From contig OX439129.1 of the NCBI GenBank assembly GCA_949318235.1, forward strand, positions 37,357,027-37,421,026: a DNA stretch of 64,000 bases, written 5' to 3'. A program made the position numbers and the translations under genes. Below, piece after piece: positions 29,983-45,130 of this stretch (the stretch's first letter is position 1; every line of letters begins with the position of its first letter). The DNA is from Ecdyonurus torrentis (Eukaryota > Arthropoda > Insecta > Ephemeroptera > Heptageniidae). A model generated the notes under the pieces. The model ran no database searches and was not told the DNA's origin. It worked only from the letters and a program-made list of their open reading frames with translations.

Positions 29983-32900
29983 CTGTAACAAAACAAAACA
30001 ATTTATGTTGAAGGAAATAAGCCTGTCTGCCACTGATAGCTCAAAATAATATATTCCCTCTTTATGACTCCCTTTTTACCCATCTCAAAATTTTGCTTTT
30101 GTTATAATAACATTTTAAATGGTAATAAAGTAACTTTAAATCAAAAAGCTTATTATATATAAAAAAAAAAAGTTAAAACAAAATCTTTACACTTTTTTTT
30201 TTCTTTTTTGAAATATGTTACCATCACTCAAAAAATTATCTCCACTTACTTTGCATATAAATGTAATAACTTGGACAGTTATTGTTATCGTTATTATTAT
30301 TATAATAAATATTTAACATAAAATAAGAATCTTGGGTATTCCCTGAATGCTGTGTGAATCTAATTTAAGTGTAGCAAGTAAGAAAAAACTGCATTTAAAT
30401 GTCATGGTGCATGAAATAGGATTGCATAATATATTTTTCATCGTTAACAAGGTTCACTACGTAAGGTACTTACCAGGTCCTTAAGAACACGTTTTGCACC
30501 TGCTTTAACAAGTGTCATACTTAATACTTCTGCTTTATCCATAGCCATAGCGTAATGCAATGCTGTACGCTCCAACTGCAATGTAAAATCTTGTATTAGT
30601 AGAAAAATCTGTAGTTATTATTATCATGAATATTTTAAAGGAATAATTAAAAGATTTAGTGTTCTATGTAAATCTATATGGACAAAATTATTGTTTCTGC
30701 TTTCGCGTCAAAAGAGAGCATCTGCACTTTCCACCAGCGCAGTGAGTGGAGCATCTGCACTTTCCACCGTGGAGCATCTGAATGTTAAGTAAATGGCCGC
30801 TAGTCCACGCACCGTGATACGTGGTAAGCGCAGAAGCTCCACTCGCCACGCTGGTGGAAAGTGTAAATGCTTTCTTTTGACGTGGAAGCATCGGGATATA
30901 TTACTATATATAGAACAATCATGACCACCAAATCTAAATATATGTATGTTATAATTATATATGTTTGTAGCATAATAATATTTAATTATTAATATGTACA
31001 GTAGAATAAATTACAGTACAGAGTTGTTGTTTTTCCGACATGAATTTTGTTTTAACTTTGAAATCATTATATAAATTTTTAATGAAGTTTAATAATCATT
31101 GTCATTAATATAAAAAAAAAATCAGTATTAGTTGTGTCAAAACTGAAACTTTTCATCTGAAGTTATTATGGAAATAATAAAATATTTTATTAGATATATT
31201 TAAAAAATGAAATTTTCCATTGATAACTTCAAGTATAAGATTCCACTGCAATAGAAACGCATAAAGAAATTCATTATTGAATTATTAACGCAGTTAGCAT
31301 TTATAATCGAACTGATGCTTATTCTCCATTTTTACAACACGGGAACATACTGTACGTCTAATATGAAAAACCATAAACTTACTTAATAATGAGCGATGCA
31401 TTTGTACGGAATATTTTAATTATAATATGTATGCATATAAAATGATAATTTTTTTTTCCTCGTAAGTAGTTCGTTAAATGTGTATATATATGGAACACTT
31501 ATAGTAACCTAGATATGAATAGGTTTGAACTTACATTGTCTCCTGCACTGAGGGTAAGAGGGAATGTGTTTGCAATAAACTCAAGTATATGCTCTTGCTG
31601 ACACAGTGCGGCTATATGAAGTGAACAACGACCTCTGGAGTTTCTTGCTACTGCAAGACGTTGGCTAGTCATAACTTCTTGTAAGCTCTCCAAACTGCCG
31701 TGGCGTATTGTCTTGTGGATCCACTCACGCTTATTCTATAAACACATAAAATATAATCTTGATTCACTTTAATTTTTTTTGTGTTGGTATTTATATAGTA
31801 AAAGTTTAGAATTTTATAAACTTGTATTAATAAAATAATTGTTTCATGTCTTTCTGAACTGAAAACATACTTCTTTACTGTCAAATCATACGCTGGGGCC
31901 CATAATCTATGCATGTGTAAATATATCAACATCTTAATAAAATTCTTATTATTATTATATAATTAAACCCTATTTTAAACTCACAAAATAAAAAAAAGAT
32001 AATTAAAATAGGTCAATTGTACCAGTACAAAAAAAAATCTTATCAAAATGATGATATTATAACAGAAATTATAAATTCCGTAGTCTACTTCTTCCTGGAA
32101 AAAGTTTCACAATTAATTCTTTTATATCAAACTAACTTTTACGTATAATATTATATAATATAGAATTCTACATATATAAATTCTATAGGATTCAGGCATA
32201 CAATATACCCTTTAAATTTAAAATACTTTAAAAGTTTTGATCATGACGTGAGTTAATGAAGTTATTTTGCATATTATAAAGTACCTTGCACCTTTTGCGT
32301 GTTATTTCTCACTTAAATATCTATCAATATAGATTCATCCATGTTTAACGTAATTCTTTTATAACATTAAAACACGCAATTTATTGTAAGTTTTACTTAA
32401 TTAAGAAAGTTATTTCTAATTAAGTTAATAATAAAATTATACTTAATCACGCTTCTCGTTACCTCAAAAGCTGGAATTGCTTTAAGTAGAGCGATGCTTT
32501 CTTGCACGTTGCTTTGTTGCACTAACTCCATGATTGTGGCGCCATTCGAGTCTTTTACGTCAAGTATATGATCATAGCCGTCCATTAGGAGCTCTTCCAA
32601 TTTAGCTGTGTCTCCTATATCAATTTTATTTCATTGTAATTTTCATTAATGTTTTATATATATAATAAAATTACTAATAATATCTTTCTTTTAGACTATT
32701 CAATTTTATTAGACTACTTCTAACTAACAAGTAAAAGTATTTTTGGAATTTCTATATTAGGAAATAAAATAAAATAAGTTTTATAATTTTCACTCATTTT
32801 GCTAAAGTTGTTCGTTTAAAGTTTCTTGGAAAACATTCCATCTCTTTAATTTTATTTAGGTATAAACTTTTTATTATTTTAATATGTATAGTTTTCCATG

Positions 32901-35900
32901 TTTTGCTATCAAATTTTTGCTTGCAATCAATGACTTATATTTTATTATTACTTTAAAAAAAAAAAATTGTGATTTATTAAATATTTTCAAATTCTATTAT
33001 GTATATTCAATAAAAGTTTTAAAATCACATCACTTGTAACCACTCTATTAATTTTATAAGTTAGAAAAGGTAAATTAGTGACTTACCCTCTAGGGCAATA
33101 TGTAGCACCCAAGCATCAATATCCCTCGCATTCTCAGGTAGTCCAGCCTCAAGCGCGACGTCACGAGGTGTCCTATATAATGCGTCTCTCTGTCCCACAC
33201 TAAGACCTGCCTCTCGGAGTAGTTGAGAGAACGCATTTCTGCTGTGAGATCGAGCAGAGGCAAAGTGAAGCATGCTTTGGCCGTGCTCGTCCTGGAAATA
33301 ATAACCTTTTTGGACCTGATTTGCATCAAAGGACCAGAAAGAAAACAAAATTGTTGAAATACTACATGATATCACTATTAAAATAAATATGTTGTTTTAG
33401 TAAATTAATAATATTTATTATGATTTTATTTGTAATTCCTTTTGTTTGAATTATTTTTTTACTCGTATAATTAAATAAACATATTTGTATGTATATAAAT
33501 TGTGATATAAATGTTTAAATGGTAGTAAGTCAGATTTTAATAGGCTTGAGTTATTGATTATAATTAGAAACTTTGATATTGTTCAACATGTTGTAATCAA
33601 TAAAATAAAATGTGAAAAAAATATTCAACATATGATCGTCTCGTTATGAAGGTAATAAAAGTAAAGTTTTTAGCAAGTGCAATTATCTACAAAAAATTTA
33701 TAGAAACAAAAGTGACGAGCTTACCCTATTTGTGCTTCCAGCAGCATTTGTCATGGAGCCCGCAGTTTGTAGTCGACTCTCCGAGGTTTTTCCTCTAGTT
33801 CCAGGCTTATTGTCCTGTGTATCTACCTGAGAGCTCTGAATTAGTCACGTGCTTTGTTATCACATTTGGTTTTGTGTAGCATAATGTTTGTGTTGTGTTG
33901 TAATGATGTTTGTAAACACTGTTCCCTTGCTTCAAAAAATGCGTAATTTAATTTACAAAGCATTAGGTGATCGTCATAAAAAAAAAAAAAAAAAAGTTTA
34001 CAAACATCACTAGAGTGTACATGCAGTAGCATCAAGCAATCAGAGAAATTTTGAAAATATATCTAATAATTTTATTATAATTTATTAATTTTTTATTTTT
34101 ATTTTTTTTAGTTTTTAGTTTACAAATATATATTTTAGTTCTATACATGCTTTATTTAATATTTATTCTTTATTATATTTACGTTTATCTGTTTGTGCTT
34201 GTTATAATGTGTATAATGAAATGTAGATTCATGGATTATATTGTTTCTAATACCTAGCTATCTAATTTGTAATGTTTATGCATATAACTATGTGTAATAG
34301 AGTTAAAAAATATATAATTAAAAATCAATAAAATAAAAATTAAAAAATGTGTAAAATGTAAAGTTTTTATATATAGTGTAATCTAATGTTCGCTAATTTA
34401 TTATTATTATTTTAGATATCATGCTGTTTATTTATTTTATCTCCATGCCTTACCAGCAACCGCCAGCCTAAATTTTAAATGTGCATCATCAGTTAATTTG
34501 TGTCCCTACCTGTACCTGTCGTGTGACGTGTGGAAAGTTATATAGATAATTAGCAAGGAATGCAATCGGGTCCTTGGGTCGAAGACTTGATACCTCCTTC
34601 AATCCTTGCATCAGTGGTTCTCCAACACCTTCAAAATAATGACAAGCATTTAATTATTATTTCTGGTATAGTATATATAGATAATAACTTCAATATTGAT
34701 TTTAAAGCAGCAACATTCAAATATTATTACAATAAACGTAACGTTGCTTTCACATATTCAATTTTTTTCTCTTATTAAAAAGTATAACTTTTACAATAGA
34801 CGTAAGTTTTTACGTAAATCTACTTCATTATTGCATTCTACGTCAATTGCATTCTACGTCTTAGAAAAGTTAGGAAAATAATTTGAATACGTAAATTTGC
34901 TTTAATATATAATATATTTGTTTCATATAATAAGATAATATTAACTCACTCTTCTCAACGTAGTCAGAATTTTTCATTGCTGAGCCATCTGCTTCTATAA
35001 GTGAAATAGTTTTAAGATAACACAGTGTTATTTATGACATAAAAATATTAAAGTAGACTGTTTATAATATATCATTGTAATATTGACGTATCACGTACCA
35101 GGGGGTTGAGGTTGTTGTAGGAGGTCGAGAGTTGATGCAGCGGCTGCCGCTACTGCTGCGGCCTGAGCAGGGTCAAGGGGTCTCTCCGCCATCGCAGGGT
35201 CTTCTCCCAGCTCACTTAACAAATTTTGGTGGTCACGATGTTGCTCGTGGTGCAGCTGGTAGTCCATAGCAGTGTGATCACGCTGACATAGTAATATATA
35301 AGTTAAAATGCTTCTGTTGTATGGTAAAATATAACAGCATTTAATTCAAATACAAATATAGTTTTATTTTAATACTCTTAAAAAATATGACATGCATGAT
35401 TTCCTAGAAATGCTTATTTTACTATAATTATAGTACCGTCAAAAATTGTGATTTTACTACTATATTTTGTATGGGTTTTATTATACTTTTCTAACCTTAT
35501 CTCTCTTTCTTGGGTCTGCTCCCATTGCAATTAGAGTACGATAAACTAGCCCTCTATCAGGAAGTACAGCAGCATAATGGAGTGGTGTTCGTCCTGCATT
35601 ATCTTGAGCATCTAAAGTCTCTGGAAAGCGACCTCCCAGATATCTAGCCACACCAACCTAAAATTCAACAGTTTAGTAACAATATCAAAATTATTGAATT
35701 ATTGTATTATCTAACCTGTCTAAACAACACTGCTTTGTGAAGTGGTGTTGCTCCATATTGGTCACGTGAGGTCACAAATTTACGTCTCTCGAGAGAAGAT
35801 TGTAATGCTTCAAGGTCACCGTGTGAAGCTGCCAAGTGAACAGCCGCAATTTTTTCCTAAATAAAATATGTTTTTATTATTATTTAAAACACGTAAGATA

Positions 35901-37344
35901 AATAAAAAAAACTTACCATATATATAGGAACGTGGTCAATTAATCCTTGCACGTAAGCATTATTAGAACGTAGACCAATTATTTTATCCCCATGTCCAGC
36001 AAGTACAAGTTCTGCTAACTTTTCAGTATTTCTTGCTTCTACATGTCGACGTGCTTCTTCACGTGCAGGGTCATAACTAAAATTTAAAAAAATAAATTAC
36101 ACAATTGCAAAATTATAAAAATGTTATGTCTTACGGTTGATTTTTAGATTTTGGTATTGGTTTCATCGCCTCACTAATTAGACTTTCATTTTCCTCTTGT
36201 GTTGTGTTTTTCTTTGTATGATTATTAGAAATATCTATCACAGCAGGCTCTAGTGCTACTTGTCTTGGATTAGGATCAGTACTTATTTCTTGTGGTGCAT
36301 TGGTTTCTGTGGGGATAATTTCTATTTCAGCGGGGACGGGAACCTCATGTCCTTCAACTTCTTTTCTGTCAATGTTTAAAATGAATATACAGTGAGAATT
36401 ATAGTAAATTATATATATACTAATATTTAAATAGTATATTTAATTCTAATGTTTAAAAAAAAATGACACCCAGTGTAAATTAATAGTTTGCTAATTTTAT
36501 ATGTAAAATTTAAAAATTATAACGAAATATCATAAACGTTTTTAACCGAGAAGTTTATCATACTTTGGTTCCTCAATTGGAGGTTCCGATTTATTTGATT
36601 CTTGCACATCCGTCGGAATATTTAGCTGAGAAGGTGGAGTACTGACTTGAGCTGGGTCGTTTAAATGACTGAGATTGTTCAAGGCATTCACTTTACTTAA
36701 TGTCGTCAAATCATTCGGCTCGTCAATTTTAGCGGTGGGGAGTTCTGAGGTAGGAGGTGGCTCCATTACTGTCTCAGGTTCTTTGTTGGGGACATCAAAG
36801 GGTGCAGGAATATTACTTCGGGACTCAGCAAGATAATCTGAGGCTCGATTGCCGGTCTGAAATAAGAAAAAAAATATTGAAGTTTAAATACCAAGAATTA
36901 CAGACGAAGGACACCTTGAACAACAAATTTTTTTGTCTAATTCTAATATCCTAATGTGACTGAAAATTAACGTTGATTAGGCCGGAGTCATTGATTTCTA
37001 ATTTATTTTCCATTCACAAAATGGTGCGTGCGAACTCTGACTCGCGCGTGGACCAGGTGATATGTGACGTCAGAGTCCGCACGCACCAATTTGTGAATGG
37101 AAAATAAATTAGAAATCAATGACTAAGACCAAATAAATGTCGATTTTCAGGTATGTTAGGATACTAGACAACATTTTTGTTCAAGGTGTTCTACGCCTTT
37201 AAGTTGATGTAATTTTCATATCTGAATAAAAATTACAAAATATAATTTTAATGTTTTTGAATTGGTATTAATATATTTTAATTTTAAAAAAAATAATTCA
37301 GCTGAATTTTAATATAATATTTATGTACTGTATATAGTGCAAAA

Positions 37345-37380
<36 letters not shown>

Positions 37381-40300
37381 GGTAATTTAAAAACTGTTTT
37401 TATGCCATTACTTTGTAACATTAATGAAGTAAAACAGTGTAAATTCTAAGTATATTATTTATTCTCACCGCGTCCTTGGCACTTTCTGGCGCGGCGTACG
37501 CGAGAAGTAGTTGGTAGCACGTGAGAGCCCGCTCAGCGTCTTGACACATGCCGGCGTAATGTAACGGCGTGCGACCCTCCTGAGAATTACACAACAAGAT
37601 TGCACTTTCTTACAAAGGTCAAATCTAATTTATCAAAATACATAAATATAAAATAGTTTTATTTTGAATAAAAGTTCTGTTGTGCAGTATATCTGTAGTT
37701 TGATTACAAATTAAAATACTTTTACTTATATAAAAACAAATCACTAAAAAACTAATAATTAATTGTCAGAGTTGTACAAATTTAAAATAAAATCTTGTTA
37801 TTGATTGCAATTTCAATAATACATGGTTGATTTAAAGTTTAAAACAGTTTTCAATGCTTTTTATAAATACGTAAAATAAATAAATACATTGTAAAACTGA
37901 GCTCTACATCCTTCACGGAAAAAAAATAATAATGCAAACCCGACTCAAGCAAATTTTTTTCATAACAGCATAATATTTTTTTATGCTATTCCAAAATAAT
38001 AACATTTTAGAGATAACATGGATGCAGCATAACTGCCATTTTTTATTATTTTTTATACTTTCTAATAAGAATAATAATAATACAGAAAGAATATTTAGAA
38101 TTTTTAAAACTTAACTTCAAGTTTATTTTCGTAAATTTTAATTCTCACCCAGTCCATAACACCGGCGCCTCTCGGGAAGACTCTAAGCAAAAGACGTAAC
38201 ATGTCCTCGTGTCCTGCACGAGCTGCCACGTGCATGGGCTGCATTCCCTCGTCATCTCTCGCAAGTACTATACGACGGTACTGTGATATCAAACCTCTCA
38301 CCTCTGCTACATTACCACTTGCTGTTGCGTCATGCATGTGTCGCATTGCATCCTAAGACATTAATTATATTATTATGTAATTTCAGCAGTTCATTTTTTT
38401 TTTTTTTTTTTTTTTTTTTGCATATTATATGAGTTTATTTCAAAATTCATACCATAAAGCCAGGAGCTCTATCAATGAATTCTCTGAAATCATTCGTTTG
38501 TGCTGCACTGGCGAGAAGTTTCATGACTCGATGACCTCTACCTTCTAGTAATGCGTCTTCCAATCGACCAAGGTTACCTGCACGTACCCATCTCTCCAAA
38601 ACTGGGGCTGCCATGCGAGAGCCGGGAGGAGTGATTGGACGTATAGGAGAACCCTGTAATTTAGGCAAAAAACGTAAAATTAATATTTGATCTGTTGATG
38701 TGATACGATATATAAGCATGAAAAATTTTATTTTTTATTTATTTACTGCTGATACTACAATTTGATGCCTCACAATCTCGCAATATATGTACAACCAATT
38801 TAATAATCACTTTCTATAAAAATATAATAACGCTCACATTTTTCTTTTTAATACTTACAAAAAGTAAATCATCGTCACTCCCACTCATTCCATTATCCAG
38901 TATTTTATTTAGATTATTTCTTGCGTTATTTTGTCCGGGTGCTGGAGCTGTGCTTGGAACACTGTAATCATTATTCCCCCCACTTCTACTCCCAACATAA
39001 TCAGGAGCTGAATGTGGAGTCAACATGGGATACGTCTTACTTAATGAATCTGTTTGCCTCAAGGGACTGCGAGCAGAAACATTCGGAGAAAACGAGAAAG
39101 TTGTTGCTGGGGTTGATGAATTTAGAGTCGTCTTTTTTTGAGTTAATGCAGCTACTGCAAGTGACAAAGGAGTTGCGTTTGTTTTTCTTGATTTTGTAAC
39201 TGCGGCTATTGCTGTCGATAAAGTCAATCTACTTTTCAATATTATATCTTCTATTGGTGCCAAATTAGTTTCAGGTTCAGGTTTTATTGGAATTTCAGGT
39301 TTATCTTGTATTGGTTCAGTATGTACAGGGGGTTCAGGATTATGTAGAGGTTTTACAGGTAAAATAGAGGTAGCTTTTATAGGAGAAATTATTTTGGCAG
39401 GTATATTTGAAAACGTTTTAGGCGGTGAATAATTTTTATAAGGTAAGTTAGGACGTGGAAGAGTAACATTACCGGAACGATTATGAAAATTGTGAAGGTA
39501 ACCGTTTTGTAATGACTTATTATTGGAAGGATTGCCAGTACGAAATGGTGGATTGAAGGAAGAATTTCCGGGGCGTGGTAATGTAGGTAAAGAAAGTTTT
39601 GAAGGTCCTACGTTATAATGACCTCCTGGTCTGGTTATTAAAGCTTCAGGGTCAAGGGTCAACATCCCCCAGTTCCATCCTGCAGGTAGTTGTGTTGGAG
39701 CCCGAGGTGCCTCAGGAGTGTTATGGAGGATGGCAGTGTTGTTTAAGTCACCTGGATGTTGCGCGTAATACGTGGCAGATCGTCCACGCTACACGGAAAT
39801 ATTATTTATTATATAAAACAGTCAAGTAGTTACTAAACTTTGTTTTATTAACAGCAACAATTTAAAAATAAATATACACTGGAATAGATATTGGAAAGTA
39901 ATGAAAGTTCCAAGATTATTGCAAAACAATATATCATATTGTATATAGTTGTTGTATTGAAAAAAAAAAAAGCATCCTATTATTTTAATATTAAAAACTT
40001 ACCATATCAGGTATATTTTCATCTGCTCCAGCAGCAAGTAGTAGCTTATATATTGGACCAGTAGCTTTGTGAATGGCTGCATAGTGTATAGGAAGCCTTC
40101 TCTCAGCATCACGCATAGCGGCAGAACTAGACGTGCGCTGAATAATGTCATCAGCAATTTCCGAGTGACCCAATCCTGCAGCCTAGTCCAACATTAAGAA
40201 AACAACGCCTTAAAGTAAATCAAATAAAATTTAACAAGTAATCTAGTTAGTAAATTGGTACCTTTTTTTTTTCAAAACTTAAAGTTAAAGGAAATAGAAG

Positions 40301-41282
40301 GAAGATGATAAAACTGTGTTTCTTTATTGTCTGTTATTGCCTCATTCACAAATCACCTGACCTTTATAACTATAATTTAAATGTATTTTTTCCTCTCTCT
40401 CTCTCTCTCTTTTTTTCCAGTGAAAATTAATAGCAGAAAATATTGCCTTGAACTATTTTAAAAATTTACAATTAATTTATGAAATTATTAGATTTTTTTT
40501 ATAACATCGTATCGGACAAAAATATTTTTTACCTTATGCAGAGGGGTGAGTCCATTCTTGTCCTGGGATAAAACCAGGTGGGTTGGTGCGGGAGGAGATG
40601 TACGCATGCGCCAGAGTGGAAGGTTATTATGTACAGCAGCCAAATGTACCTCTTTGATTATACTCTGGAATAATATGTAAATATCATTAATCATTCGGAA
40701 TCTTGACTTAATAACATAAAATGTATTACTAAAAATTCTCTCGGATTATTTCATTTATTTTATTATTTTTTATTTATTTCATTTTATTTCTTTATTTTTG
40801 TTAGTTATATTATAGCAATTAGAATTAAGTATATAATAATAATCAAAAGATTTAAATTTATTTGTAGAGATAAAATTAAATATGACGATACCAGGATGCA
40901 TGGTACGGCCTCTAGAAAGCGGCGAACACGCGGCGTTGTACTAGTCTCAGGTAAAAGTCGTTCTCCATGTCCACACCACACGAGATGTTCCAGTCGCGGG
41001 AGATCTCGCTCGTGAATCCACTTGCGAATATGTGCGCGAGTCACAACTGCAGGTAAATCTGCAAGTATAAATTACCGATATGAATTTTATAAATAAAAAT
41101 AGTGTTCTTAATAAAAAATATTTCTTTGACATGAATCTTTTATCAAAATAATTTATAATATAAATTGCACTGCATAATGGGACAACGTATTTCTGTTAAA
41201 TCTCTATTTTAAAGGTCATGTCATAAACATACAAATATAATTACTTTTATAAATTCTACGAGAATTGGAGTTATTCTTATCT

Positions 41283-41318
<36 letters not shown>

Positions 41319-41504
41319 CAAGCATTTACATTTTAGTATAAAATAAAGTAAACGTTAATTTTAAATATTATCAGATGCAAACTAAATGTTACTAAATGTA
41401 AGTTATTATAATTAATGTTTATGTATATTAAAAAATAATCAATATTTTGTTATAAAAACTTAAATCAGCAATTTTGAACTCTATTATTTTTTAAATTCAC
41501 TTGC

Positions 41505-41535
<31 letters not shown>

Positions 41536-44334
41536 CAGTAAAAAATAAACAATGCACACACATACATACATATATAGATATGATATACACACACTTTATA
41601 CCTTGTTGTAAAAATATCAACAACAAAAATCTCAAGAGAACAAACAAATATTACATACATTACATACAAACATTTTTATGTATTTAAAAAATGTGTACAT
41701 AACCGTTCTTGTACATTACTTTTGTTTACTTAAATGTCAGTCATAATTTTCATCAGAAATATTACTAACCAAAAAAACAAAAACAAAAATCGACACATTA
41801 CGCTTATTTTAATATATATTTTAAAATATTATACAATAACAAGAAATAAGAAGTTAGCTTGATTAAAAATGATGTCAAAGAAAAAAAATATAAAAAAAAT
41901 AAACAACGCGTTTATAGAAAAAAAAAAGGTATGTAAACATATTCAATTTTCGATCGTACTATCAAAATTAGGTCATATATTATACGTATAAGCATGTGTG
42001 GACTTATTAAATTAAATTTTTGTATACCATTTATCCTGACAAAAATTCCATTGAATTGTTTCAATTATTATAAAAGGTTATAAATTTTGAATTGTTAACT
42101 ATTTTAAAACATAATATATTCATATTACAGATAGAATTGAAAATATTAAACATAATTTTTAGTAGCTGTATGAAATTATTGTAGCTATTATTTACTCAAC
42201 ATTGCTTCCGTGTCTATAACCGTGAACACAGAGTAAATATTATATACTAACGACGTAAAAAAAAAGTAATGCGATTGACCTCACATTGTACAGTATATCA
42301 AATGCATCATTTATGATATTGTTCATGACGAGTAAGAATTCAAAATGAAACGTCAATGTTAATAATTTATGATCATGCAATCTCACCAATGATAAATATC
42401 ACTACTTTTTTTATATTTTTTGTTATGTCTACTCTCTCGTCAAATATCAATAAATTTGTTGAAACATTTTGTCATTTTATTTGTACATGTATAGTTGTTG
42501 TTTTTCCAATTATTACAGTAAGTTTACACATAACGTGCCAAAGAAAAAATGTAGATAAAAATTATAGTTAGCCCCTGCGAAATTATGCAGGTATGCAACC
42601 AGTTGGTTACTTCTGACGAGCAAATTGCCTATATTACAGGAGACTTTATAACAAAATGGAAGCCATGAAACACGTACACTCGTACAGTATACTACATTCA
42701 CGACAACAGAAAAATGTTATAAAGAGCATGAAGGTTAAATTTACATGCATGCTTTTTAACAAATTCATGCATGTAAGTGTGTAAGAATAAAATAGAGTAA
42801 TAACTGATAGTTTAAGTGCTTATTTAATTAAAGTAAAGTACAACTATATTAAAAATATGACGATCACTTACCACCCGATGATAAAGACGTGGCCATATTG
42901 CTACTTTGAGTGCTGCTTGATCCAGTTGAATTAGGTTTTATACCCATGTAATTTCGTGCTCGATTACCACGACGATCTACCACATCTTTATCTGCTCCCG
43001 CAGCTTCAAGAATGGACCACATATTCATAGGATCTGGACCAGAACCGCAATAATGCAGCGGCGTCCGACCTTCCTGTATATAAGAATAGTTATTTTAGAA
43101 CAACTATCGTTTATTTTTTTTTTTTCATAATAGTTTTTAAGGGAAATGTCAAGTTTCTCTCTTAATTTAAATAGTAAGTAGAAAAAATGTTGATTAAATA
43201 TATGTTTGTAAAAAATATTTTAATTTTGTATAGCAATAATTTTTTTTTAACAAGTGCATGGTAATATTACTTCAATATCAAGCATTTAAATCGAGTTTAA
43301 GTAAGACTAAAAAAGTTAAGGGGGTAATTTTATTGCATATTCTAAAAAAGGACATTTTCCTGAATTGATAAATGTGAACTTCTAATTTTTGAGTTCATAC
43401 AGTATTTTTAATTATTTTTTTAAAGTCACGAAATAACGTCACAGGAGGCAAATTTTTACCTATGCATGCATATTTTTCAATTTTCAAAAATTAATTAAAA
43501 ATACTTAATAAACCCAAAAATTATAAATTCACATATCAATAGATTCAGGATAATGTTCTTTTTTAGAATATGAAATAATATAACCTCCTAATTTTGTTGT
43601 TGTAGTTTGTAGTCTTTCTTATTGTTAGAAGATGTTTAGATGTTAGTAACTGTTACTCACATGGTCACGGAGATGAACAAGGGCTGGGAATTTTGCAATC
43701 AACATCTGGGCAAGTGCCTCGTGACCTCTCAGCACGGCTTTGTGAAGTAGTCCTAGACCTGCTGCATCTTTGCTCACCGCAAGCCGTGCTCCTTCCTCAC
43801 CTTTTTCTAACATAATTCGTAGGTCTTCTACGCGGCCTGCATCAGCTGCAGAGTGAGCTGCATCTTGACGAGACTAAACCAAACAGCAGAACACGTTGTT
43901 ATACACTAATCATTTTTACATCTTCAAAACAATTTTTGTGCATTCTTTACTTTTATTTTTTTACTCATCAAATTTTATATCTATAATTTTTAGTTTATTA
44001 TTTCCATTTATATAGTCTAACAGAATTATACTATGGAGTTATATAATTGATTGCATTTTTTTAATTAATATATCATGTGACATATATACAAATATAATTG
44101 CTTTCGCTTTCATTATTTGTAACCAACACAAAGGTTTTTGTTTTCAACGTACTCAATCATATAAATTTGAAAAGAAAATTTTATATTATACAATATATGT
44201 ATAGGTGTAAAGAATAATTAGTAAAATTTGTATTTGAATTATTTATATTAAATCGATAAGTATAACGTCACATACAAGGAATATAAATGATGCAAGCTTT
44301 CATCACAATAAATGTGAGTCATACAACAGTAAAA

Positions 44335-44386
<52 letters not shown>

Positions 44387-45045
44387 CGTAATCACTGCAA
44401 GTTCAATTAATAAAATAAGACATTTTAAAACATTAAAAATCAAATTTTTTAATCGATGAAAACTCTACAATAGAGAACTCTTACTCTTCTAGAGTACTCT
44501 ACCTACAATTACAAATCATGTTTAAATATATTTAATTTTTATACGTTTTTTGCTGAATTTTAATGTACATACAAATCATAATTATAACTAGATTGAAGAG
44601 TTGGGATGTAAAGAAAAATCAAAACATTAATTATTTTAAAATTTCTACGTTGTATTATTTTGCATACAAAATATTTCACTCTAATTTAAATAACATCAGT
44701 ATACTAACATTATAAGATTCATACTATATACAGACAGATATATAAACTTTAATTAATTTTATTATCATATTTTAATGATTGTCATTTCATAACATTATTT
44801 AGATCATAAAAACATTGAGTATATAAACAAAACCAAATTAGTTGTTATAGAGTAAGAATTATTACAAATGCACCAATAAAGAAAAGACTTTAATAACATA
44901 GTATATTAATGTTATATTAAATCTTATATATATAGTTTACGACAATTTATATTATAAGGCACTTCTTGATTTTATCAAGTCAACCATCATTAATCATATT
45001 CATACTTGTGTGGATGTGGTTTAACTTATAAAGAGGGGAGGTTTT

Positions 45046-45130
<85 letters not shown>

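Noticed and set aside
30688..30891. 67-codon minus-strand frame with Cys-rich repeats
   Set aside because: Falls inside MITE C copy 2 within an intron; the repeated residues come from the internal 17-mer.
36545..36563. Reading exon 12 on to the stop at 36547 as a protein end
   Set aside because: The phase-2 donor CCAAA|gtatga fits the next exon exactly and the downstream exons continue the protein; a true end here is less likely, though intron retention would give it.
38921..39199. 92-codon plus-strand frame
   Set aside because: Shadow of the long minus-strand coding exon 38859-39788.
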